Shown here piece after piece: positions 1-8,764 of a DNA stretch of 64,000 nucleotides. The notes beneath the pieces are model-generated. The model was not told where the DNA came from, searched no databases, and was given only the letters and a program-made list of their open reading frames with translations. Source of the stretch: Lota lota (taxonomy: Eukaryota; Chordata; Actinopteri; Gadiformes; Lotidae). The stretch is taken from the NCBI GenBank assembly GCA_026745465.1, contig JACYXH010000860.1, positions 44,631-108,630 of the forward strand, in the 5' to 3' direction. The position numbers and the translations under genes are program-made. Within the stretch, counting starts at the first letter, position 1. Each line of letters opens with the position of its first letter.

Positions 1-440
<440 letters not shown>

Positions 441-654
441 TCTGTCACGTTTTCTTAGGAAAAGTTGTGCGCGCTATAACCTGACCTTTTTTTCTGAGAT
501 TCCTCCGCGTATCACTAAATGGCGCACGCGTACCATCAGTGGTACGCAAACCATAGTTTGAGAACCAATGTTCCAGACAAACAGCACACATTTACGTTTC
601 CAGAACAAACGACCTGTGATTACGGCCATGAGTTACGGACTATTACCAGGTGTT
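441..654. other. Unassigned flank with a possible hAT terminus
   Basis: I see no coding potential. Around 533-570 the sequence reads as the end of a hAT-type transposon in reverse (GGTACGCAAACC followed by TTTGAGAACCA), resembling the CAGTGGTTCTCAAAC type of terminus. No partner terminus was found nearby, so this may be only a solo fragment. The LTR element starts at 655. Confidence 0.35.
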
Positions 655-810
655 TGTTACGGTCGTAGTGTGTTTTGTGTGACTAACTGTGTTCTCTCCC
701 CAGCCTGCTGCTTTTCCCTCCTCCTTCGTGACTCCAGCAATCAGGCAATTGAGTGCACCTGCTCAGAGTAGGCGCTATACAAGCTGGGAGCAGACCAGAG
801 CACGGGAGCC
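655..810 (+). mobile_element. 5' LTR of Gmr1-like element, first half
   Basis: This segment starts with TGTTACGG and matches the first 157 bases or so of the 3' LTR at 11833 with roughly 10% differences. It breaks off at 810, where a LINE has inserted, and the rest of the LTR resumes at 6106. In the 3' LTR the matching stretch has a TATATAA box; here that spot reads CTATACAA. The divergence between the LTRs indicates an old insertion. Confidence 0.88.
797..810 (+). repeat. Target-site duplication of the LINE, left copy
   Basis: The 14-base string AGAGCACGGGAGCC occurs here and again at 6092-6105, directly on either side of the LINE. The intact 3' LTR has the string once, so it was duplicated when the LINE inserted. 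Its exact right-copy edge is slightly ambiguous because the LINE tail ends in GAAG repeats. Confidence 0.88.
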
Positions 811-1022
811 GGAGGCCCGCGGCTAGAGGAGAGAAACAGTTCAGGAGAGAAGTTGAGGCTACCAGTCGGAGAATTTTCAGTGGAGTTGTGATTTTTGGAG
901 AGGAGCTGGGAGAGAGAGAAGAGACTCTGAAAACTTGAAGCGATTCATAAATACAAGGGGTTCTAAAACAGGGAATAAGTCCGTTTGAGTAGCGGGCGTG
1001 GGAGGGTGGAAGCTCTGCCAAG

Positions 1023-2217
1023 ATGGCAGGGACGGAGAGTGACGGTGGCGAAAGTAGTATGTTGTTGAGTGAGGAGGAAGAGAGAAGGGAGGGTGATTGG
1101 AACGAGGTAGTAAATAGAAAAAGGAAGGAGAGTGGTAGGAAAAGGAAAAAAGAGCATTCTGGCGCTAGTGGGTCGGATAATGAGAGAGACGTTGGGAGGA
1201 GAGGTCAGAACACCGGAGTGACTAATATGGTGGTAAGATTTGAGGAAGAAGGGGGAGTGAAGAAATTTGATCCTATAAAGTTGACACAAATCATTCAAAG
1301 GCAAGTTGGTGAGGTGAGGTATGCGAGGGTTTTGGGGGATGGTAATTTGCTAATAGGCTGTAATACAGAAGAGGAGGTGGAAAAGGTGAAAAAATCTGAC
1401 TAGCGTTGGGAAAGTTAAGATATCTCGGGTTGTACGGGTTGGGGAAAAGAGGTTCAGTGGTTGTAAGGGGGTGGTGTTTGGGATTTCCCTAAATGTCAGT
1501 ATGAAGGTATTGATGGAGAACTTGAAGGTGAGGACTAATTCCATAAGGAATGTGAGGAGACTGACCGCTGGAGTGGAAAAAAGGGAAACTGAAGGTATCG
1601 TGATAGAGTTTGAGGGAGGGATGCTACCTAAGGAGGTGTATCTTGGCTTTCTGAAGTATAATATAAGAGAGTTTGTACCGAAGCCTATGAGGTGTTTCAA
1701 CTGTCAGGAATTTGGGCATGTGGCCAGAATGTGTAAAAGAAAGAGGAGATGTGCTAGATGTGGTGGGGATCATGAGTATGGAAAGTGTGGAGAGGGTGTA
1801 AAACCAAGGTGCTGTAATTGTGGAGGCAGTCACAGCGTTGCTTATTGGGGTTGTGAGGTGTTGAAAAGGGAGGTGGAGGTGCAACAGATAAGAGTAAGGG
1901 GAAAAGTTTCATATGCTGAGGCAGTCAAGATGGCAGGTCAGAAAAGACAGGTGGAAGGAGAAGATTCCAGAGAGATAGAAGCGGTAAAAGCACAGCAGGA
2001 GAAACAGAAAGTTTGGAGAGAGAAGAAGAACTTGGTAACGTTTATAGCGGGAGTTATTAATGCGACCTGTGAGATTAAATCAAAAACTGAACGGATTCAG
2101 ATTATTGTGAAAGCAGCAGAACATCATTTGGGTATGAGAGGGCTAAAATGGGAAGAGGTGAATGATGAGCTTAGAGTACAAGCTAGCCAAGAGCTAACGT
2201 GTTTGAGTTTATATTAA
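1023..2217 (+). pseudogene. LINE ORF1 (nucleic-acid-binding protein), frameshifted
   Basis: ORF1 starts at ATG 1023 after the LINE 5' UTR. The first 126 codons are charged, rich in Lys and Glu, and end in a stop at 1401-1403 just after a run of A residues near 1388. Reading on in another frame continues a plausible protein to 2217, so an indel in the A run has broken the gene. The second part contains three CCHC zinc knuckles from about 1693 to 1855, beginning CFNCQEFGHVARMC. By analogy with I-clade elements this protein packages the element RNA. The stop TAA at 2215-2217 is followed two bases later by the ORF2 ATG, a spacing that would favour termination-reinitiation of ORF2; that mechanism is inferred. 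Confidence 0.85.
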
Positions 2218-2219
2218 TA

Positions 2220-5200
2220 ATGTTGCTAATTCTACAATGGAATGCAAGGAGTTTATTATCAAATGGACAAGATTTCAAGCAGTTTATTGTAAGTAGGAGA
2301 GATAAACCAGACATTGTTTGTGTTCAAGAGTCCTGGTTACTTCCTAGTCTAGACTTTATTTTATATGGGTATTTGGCGGTGAGAAGAGATAGAAGAGACG
2401 GGAGAGGTGGAGGATGTGTCACTTTTATAAAACAAGGCCTTCCTTATAGAGTACTGGGTATAGGGAATGAACAGGAATATGTGGTAGTGAAGGTATGGGC
2501 TGTGGAATTGGAGTTGGTCATTGTAAATTATTATAATCCCTGCAAGAAACTAGAGTTACACTTACTTGAGGAGGTAGAAGGGCAGGATAGTAGGAACATT
2601 ATATGGTGCGGTGATTTTAATGGGCACAATGTGTTGTGGGGGAGTGATAGCACGGATAAAAATGGGCTGGTGCTTGAGGAGCTGTTAGATGAGAGGAACC
2701 TGGTTTGTTTAAATGATGGTAGTAAAATGAGAATAGATATTACGGTGGGTAAAGAATCTGTGCTTGATCTCACATTTGTATCTAATACTATAGCATCAAT
2801 ATGTGATTGGTTTGTGTATCAGGAGGGGACCATAGGGAGCGATCATTATCCAATCTGGTGTAAGATAAATGTTAATACCTCGTTGGTTAGCGAAGGATTG
2901 GGTGGGAAATGGATCCTTGAAAAGGCAAATTGGGGGAAATTTTTGCAGGTTAGTGACAAATGTCTAAATCAGGTCAATGCAGAACTGTCTATAGAGACGC
3001 TTGATAGCTACATAAAGCAGGGCATAATATTGGCAGCATTGGAATCCATTCCTAAAAGTAAAGGTAGTAAGAAGAGGAAAGTAGTGCCCTGGTGGGATGA
3101 TGAGTGTAAGGAAGCTGTGAGGAATAGAAACAGGGCTTTCAGAATAGTGAAACGAACTCATAATTTTCAGCATATGATACAATACAAGCAAGCTCAGGCT
3201 GTAGTGCGGAGGACAGTGAGGCATGCAAAAAGGTCTCATTGGAGGAATTATTGTGATACGATTGGTAGCACAACGCAAGTGGGTGAGGTGTGGAGTATGA
3301 TGAAAAAGATGGGAGGTGATAGAAGGGAGTGGAGTTATCCAGTTCTGACTGAAGGGGATGTGACAGCAGTAACTAATACGGAAAAGGCAGAGTTGATGGC
3401 TATTACATTTGTTAAAGTGCATAGCTCGGATAATTTGTCTGTAGATGAGAAAAGAGGCAGGGGTAAAATGAAAGCGGACAACGTGGAGGCTCTATGCAGG
3501 AAAGTTAAGTGTGATGGTGATGGTCTGAGTGTCCCTTTCAGTATGGGGGAATTGAGGAAAGCACTGGATAAGTCGGGTATGACCGCGCCTGGTAAAGATG
3601 AGGTTTGTTATAGCATGATAAAGCATTTAAATTCTGATGGCCTGGATAAATTATTGTTGTTATATAACAAAGTTTGGGAGGAGGGTTACATGCCAGAGAG
3701 TTGGAAAGAGGCGCTGACTGTACCAATAAGGAAACCAGGTAAAGATCCAAGTAGGCCTGGGAATTATAGGCCAATTGCATTGACTTCTCACATTTGTAAA
3801 TTAATGGAGCGTATGATAAATGAGAGGTTAGTACATTTCATTGAAAGTAGAGGCATGATGGCAGCTTATCAAAGTGGTTTTCGGAAAGGTAGGAACACTA
3901 TGGATTCAGTGGTGTGTTTAGAGGATGAAATAAGGAAAGCCAAGTAAATAAAGAGACAGTGGTTGCAGTGTTTTTTGATGTTGAGAAAGCATATGATATG
4001 CTATGGACTGAGGGACTGCTAATAAAGTTACATAAGATCGGAGTTGGGGGGAATATGTTCAATTGGATAATGGATTTTTTGGATAAAAGGACCATTCGAG
4101 TGAAGATAGGTTCTGAGGTATCAGCATGTTTGTTGTTAAAAATGGGACACCTCAGGGGAGTGTAGTGAGTCCGACGCTTTTCTCTATTATGATAAATGAT
4201 GTATTTGTGAATATTCCGATGGACATAGGTAGATCACTGTTTGCTGATGACGGAGCTATGTGGAAAAGAGGGAGAAATATTGATTATTTGATTAAGAAAA
4301 TGCAGGATGCAGTTACGCGAGTTGCAGACTGGGGAGCTCAGTGGGGTTTTAAATTTTCAGTGGAAAAAACTAAAACTATGTTCTTTACAAGGAAGAAACT
4401 CCATGGTTGTAATCTGACATTATATGGAAATGACTTGGAGAGAGTTGATACTTTTCGTTTTTTAGGTGTGTATTTTGATATGAGACTGACGTGGAAAGAG
4501 CATGTTAGACAGGTGGTTAGTAAATGTAGAAAGGTGATCAATGTTATGAGATGTCTTGCAGGATTGGAGTGGGGGGCTGATTTTACGTCAATGAAGTATA
4601 TTTATAAAGTCTTAATACGATCGAGGTTGGATTATGGTAGTATTGTATATGGATCTGCAGCTAAATCTGTTCTGTCTGATCTGGATGTTATTCAGGCCCG
4701 TGCTCTGAGGATTTGTTTGGGGTCGATGAAAACTGCCCCAGTTTGTGCTCTGCAAGTTGAGACAGGTGAAATGCCGTTGTGGCTCCGTCGGAAACAGCTT
4801 ATGGCCAATTATTGGATACATTTAAAAGGTCATGATGAATGGCATCCAACAAAGAGGGTATTGGAGAATAGCTGGGAGAGGGGTAAAGAGCGAAAGGGAA
4901 GTTTTGGATGGATAGGCGAGGAAATAGCAGAGCAGATGAAAGTCCAAGGAATTGAGTTTTGCCCAACTGTCCTGTGGCCTGTTATGCCAGCCTGGATGCT
5001 GAATATTGCATGTGTAGATCTGGAGTTGCTGAATATCAAGTGCAGGAATAAGACCATAGACATAGTTCAAGAATATTATGACTATAGAAATATAAATTAT
5101 GGTGGTTATGTACAGCTTTTTACTGATGGCTCGAAAGATTTACTGACAGGAGCAACGGGGGCTGCAGTGGTGATTCCCAGTTATCAGACTGGAGTCAGTA

Positions 5201-5979
5201 GGATAACTTCAGACTATTTAAGTGTGTATGCAGTTGAAATGCTTGGACTTTTGTTAGCTGTACGATGGGTGGAAGAGGTGATGGTGCGCAATGTACTCAT
5301 TTGTAGTGACTCAGTGTCAGCGCTGTCAACTCTCAAGTCAGGATCGGCCAGTAGTCACCAAGAACTTGTGTATGAAATTTTGTTTATAAATTCAAGGCTT
5401 GTTGATCAGGGTGTGAATGTGGTGTTCATGTGGGTCCCTGCTCATGCAGGAATACCAGGTAATGAACGAGTGGATAAATTGGCAAAGGAGGCGGTTAAGA
5501 AGGGTATTGTAGAACTGAATACTAAGCTCTCAAAATCAGAAGGGAAAAGCATTGTGTGGGAAGAAATTTCCAAACAGTGGCAACAGTATTGGGATGGTGG
5601 AAATAAAGGGAGGAAATTGCATAGGATTCAGGCTAAAGTAGGCCATGGAGGGGTGAGCTACAGTGGATTTAAACGACAAGATCAAGTAATTATCAGCAAA
5701 CTGAGAATTGGACACAGTAGGTTAAATAGTACACTTTTTATATTGGGAAAACATCCGACTGGCTATTGTAGTTTGTGTGGGGAAATGGAGACAGTGGAGC
5801 ATGTCTTGATGTAATGCAGGAAATATATTCGTGAAAGAGGGGTTATGTTTGCTGGACTACAGAAATTAGGTTTAGTTGGACGCAGGATTACACAAGTCCT
5901 TGAGAGTGGAGTTACCGTTAACGGAAGGAAATATTTATTTGCGTTTTTAAAAGACACTGGCCTATTTAGGAAATTGTAG
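2220..5979 (+). pseudogene. LINE ORF2: endonuclease, reverse transcriptase, RNase H; broken
   Basis: The likely start is ATG 2220 (MLLILQWNARS), the usual opening of an apurinic endonuclease. The endonuclease spans about 2230-2870 and shows CVQESW, GDFNGHN and SDHYPIW. The reverse transcriptase spans about 3500-4560 with PGNYRPIAL, FFDVEKAYD, NGTPQGS and the catalytic FADD at 4240-4251. RNase H lies at about 5110-5500 with TDGS, AVEMLG, CSDS and HAGIPGNE. A cysteine/histidine motif (CSLCGEMETVEHVLM) follows. Frame changes near 3945 and 4125 and an in-frame TAA at 5812-5814 break it; the frame after that stop stays open to TAG at 5977-5979, the likely ancestral end. Family members nick the target DNA and copy RNA into it. 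Confidence 0.9.
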
Positions 5980-6091
5980 TTTAAAGGAGTGATATGAATA
6001 AATAGATAATGGGCAATTGTCTGTAGGAGGCAGTAATGCAACGACTTGGATGCCAGCTGCCGTTAAAACTCAAAGAAGAAGAAGAAGAAGA
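5980..6091 (+). other. LINE 3' UTR and (GAA)n tail
   Basis: A short 3' UTR with GGCAGTAATGCAACGACTTGG and GCCAGCTGCCGTTAAAACTC, followed by AAAGAAGAAGAAG repeats. This style of end is familiar from I/Nimb LINEs of fish. The tail abuts the right copy of the target duplication (6092-6105). Confidence 0.8.
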
Positions 6092-6403
6092 AGAGCACGG
6101 GAGCCAGTGGGCCATTCAGCAGTTAACGTGCTGCATTTGTGGAAGCTAGTGAACGAAGTGTTGTTTCTTGTTATCTCTTGGAACTGGTAGAGTGAGCTAC
6201 TTTGGTTAGTTAGTGTTTAGTTGTAGTTTTGGTGACTAGTAGTTGTTTCACTTTGTGTTTTCCCCTTTTGGGAAAGTGGTTTTTCGTTATCATAATAAAC
6301 CTTTTGTTAACCTTTACCTCTGTCTGTGACTCCTCCTTGTCCCCCGGAAAAATATTCTTTGTTACTCCCAAAAAAAACCTGGATACCAATTGGGGTCGTA
6401 ACA
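6092..6403 (+). mobile_element. 5' LTR of Gmr1-like element, second half
   Basis: After the right copy of the 14-bp target duplication (6092-6105) the LTR continues, matching 3' LTR positions from about 11980 to 12289 and ending in GGGGTCGTAACA. It contains an AATAAA signal near 6294, as does the 3' LTR. Together with 655-810 this makes an LTR of about 455 bp once the LINE is set aside. Confidence 0.88.
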
Positions 6404-6405
6404 AG

Positions 6406-6423
6406 TGGGGGCTCATCCGGGAT
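6406..6423 (+). other. Primer binding site, tRNA-Pro type
   Basis: Two bases after the LTR the sequence reads TGGGGGCTCATCCGGGAT. This is the tRNA-Pro primer-binding sequence known from gammaretroviruses and some LTR elements, with one difference (CTCATC where CTCGTC is usual). It is where the primer tRNA would start minus-strand synthesis. Confidence 0.75.
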
Positions 6424-6972
6424 CGACAAGGAGAAGCTTTGACAGACGGCTCTGGTGGCTAGCGTGGTGAGTATCATTGTCTGGGTGGCCATGTGTTCAG
6501 CCTTTGCTAAACGGTTAATCTGCTTCCTCAGTTAGATAGGAGAGTGTCCAGCTGGACTGTATTAGTCTTTCCTTCGGGCACTCATTTGTTATTTTACCTT
6601 TCTTGTTTTCGGAGTGAATCCTGGGCGGGGACTAGTTTCCCCGATGGAGGTAGGCGTTTCAGGGCTCCGGCCGCTGAAGTTTAGCCTTTCAAGTCGCCTC
6701 GAGCCCGGCAAGCTCCAGAAGATAGGTAGAAATAGCTTTGGGGTTTGGTAGGAACTGGGGAAGTTGTTTTTTATAAGGCTGGGCTTGGTATTTGCCTAAC
6801 GCATGTGTGTGGCACCTGGCATTGACGCTTATCACACTCATCACCAGTGAAGGAGGATGTAAGGTTGCTAAATCAGTACGTGGGTGTGGTTGAGCTATTT
6901 GTTTGTAGCTTAGCTTATCGTACCACGTGATTAGCTTCGGACTGCAGTCACTGTTGTTTGCCTTCTGGTAGT
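6424..6972 (+). other. Untranslated leader of the LTR element
   Basis: About 550 bases between the primer site and the first gag ATG with no supportable gene. By position it is the leader that normally holds packaging and dimerisation signals; I cannot point to a specific one. Confidence 0.5.
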
Positions 6973-8256
6973 ATGGCAGTGTTTAGCTTAGAGGACTTTG
7001 TTGCTCATCCTACTTTAAGTCAGGTTGATGGCTGTAGGAAGGATGATTTGTGTATGATTGCCGATTATTACGGTATTTCTGTTTCACGGTCGCTTGTTAA
7101 AAAAATCTGAAGGCTGTCCTTTTAAGAGGACTGCTAGAAAGGGGAATTCTTGCCTCACAGGCTTTGGAGGAGTCTCCTGGTGTGGTGGCCGGGGCTACTG
7201 CAGCGGTATCCCACTGAGCCACTCTCTATAGACAACTTCTGGTTCTGTGGGAGGTGCCCGGTTGAAGATGCGTGTAGCTCGTCTTCAGCAGGAGACTCAG
7301 GAAAGAAAGGAGGAGCGAGAGTTTCAACTTGAAAATGTTGGAGATAGAATCAAAGTTGAGAAAGTCAGAGTCACGGAAGGAGTTTGAGTTGAAAAATTTG
7401 GAGGCAGAAACAGCTATCAGGATGCGTCAGTTAGAGTTGCAGAGGAGTGAAGTCGACGCTAGGACATCGGCGATGGCCTCTAGCTCTGGCAGACGGTCAC
7501 CGTCAGGTTCTGATAATGCCTTTGATGTACGAAAGAATGTTGCAATAGTCCCTATTTTTCGAGAGACTGAGATTGAGTCCTACTTTGGAGCATTCGAGCG
7601 CATTGCCGTCGCTTTGCATTGGCCAAAGGATGTGTGGGCTATACTTCTGCAGTGTAAGTTAACTGCTAAGGCTCAGGAAGCGTGTGCTTCTCTCTCTACT
7701 GAAGATAGTCTTGTATATGAGAAAGTAAAAAGCGCTATTCTTCGGACGTATGAGCTAGTGCCAGAGGCTTACAGACAGCGTTTTCGAACAACTCTTTCGA
7801 AGTCAATTACATTGACTTCGCTAGGGAGAAAGAGATCCTCTTTGACCGAAGGTGTGCATCATGTAAGGCAAAGGACTATGTTTTACTGCATGAGCTGATG
7901 TTGGTGGAGGAGTTTAAAAACTGTGTGACTGAGCGTACGGTGATCTATCTGAATGAGCAGAAGGTAGCTACATTACAGCAGGCTGCTACGCTGGCGGAAG
8001 AGTTCGCTCTCATGCACAAGAGTGTTTTTAATAAACCAGATCCTTCCTTCAATCGTGGTTTTTCGCAGAGGTCTGGTGATGCACGTATCCCCCAGCCCAG
8101 AGCGCCCTTGTCGAGTCCTGTGGCTGAGAGACTGTTTCTTCTGCCACAAGCCTGGTCACCTTATCGCTGATTGCATAGCTCTGAAGCGTAAGCAGCAGGT
8201 GCCAGGTCCAAAACCAGCAGGGGTAGTTTTCAAACCGACGAAGGGTATGGGTTTGA
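6973..8256 (+). pseudogene. gag of Gmr1-like element, frameshifted
   Basis: ATG 6973 opens a gag N-terminus (MAVFSLEDFVAHP, then CRKDDLCMIADYYGI) that hits TGA at 7108-7110 after 45 codons; another frame continues the protein, so there is an indel just before. Further on, a Glu/Lys-rich coiled-coil-like stretch (about 7330-7480) leads into the core matrix/capsid region (FRETEIESYFGAFERIA, HWPKDVWAILLQCKL, AYELVPEAYRQRFR). A second indel near 7800 moves the frame, after which EEFKNCVTERTVIYLNEQKV follows. A CCHC zinc knuckle (CFFCHKPGHLIADC) sits at about 8134-8175 in yet another frame. The order and motifs match gag of fish Ty3/gypsy-class elements. This copy cannot encode an intact Gag. Confidence 0.85.
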
Positions 8257-8762
8257 TTAAAACAGTGCCCACCGGTAGCCGCCCCGTAGATAAAAGCCTA
8301 CCTGATGAGTGTTTTAAGCCTTTCATCTTTACCGGATCTGTGTCTCTCACTGGAAAGTTGGAGGACCAACGTTCAGTCACAGTGTTGTGAGACACTGGTG
8401 GCTCTCAGTCATTCATTCTTTCTAGTATCCTGCCCGTGAGTGATACCTCTGCCTGTAATACAAGCACTATAGTAAGAGGTATTGGGATGGGTTTTGTACC
8501 CGCACCTCTTCATTACGTTCATGTGAAATCGGATTTGATTACGGGTTTCTTCCCAGTTGCTGTCCGCCCCAGTTTTCCTGTCGAAGGCGTTGACTTCATA
8601 ATGGGTAACGACATAGCGGGAGGGAAGGTCTACCCTACTCCTGAGGTTGTTAGTGTTCCCATTACTGAATCTGACCCTGATGACCTGGTTAGCCATCATC
8701 CGGATGTGTTTAAGGTTAGTGTTTTGACTAGGGCTCAAGCTAAAAACAGGCTCAAGAGGTAG
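8257..8762 (+). pseudogene. Retroelement aspartic protease region, interrupted
   Basis: Downstream of the zinc knuckle the frame runs into SVTVL, then a TGA stop at 8388-8390, then DTGGSQSFI. DTG is the catalytic triplet of retroviral-type aspartic proteases, so the stop lies directly before the active site. The frame continues through GMGFVPAPLHY and GVDFIMGNDIAGG (a typical second protease block) to TAG at 8760-8762. The next domain starts in a different frame. Confidence 0.8.
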
Positions 8763-8764
8763 AA

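Larger units (their letters stand above)
811..6091 (+). mobile_element. Non-LTR retrotransposon, I/Nimb-like LINE, near full length
   Basis: A LINE of about 5.3 kb with a 5' UTR of about 210 bp, ORF1 with zinc knuckles, ORF2 with apurinic endonuclease, reverse transcriptase and RNase H, a short 3' UTR and a (GAA)n tail instead of poly-A. ORF2 with RNase H after the reverse transcriptase, CCHC knuckles in ORF1 and a GAA tail fit the I superfamily (Nimb-type elements of fish). It sits inside the 5' LTR of the Gmr1-like element, flanked by a 14-bp target duplication, so it is the younger of the two. At least three frameshifts and one in-frame stop mean this copy cannot make its proteins. Confidence 0.9.
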
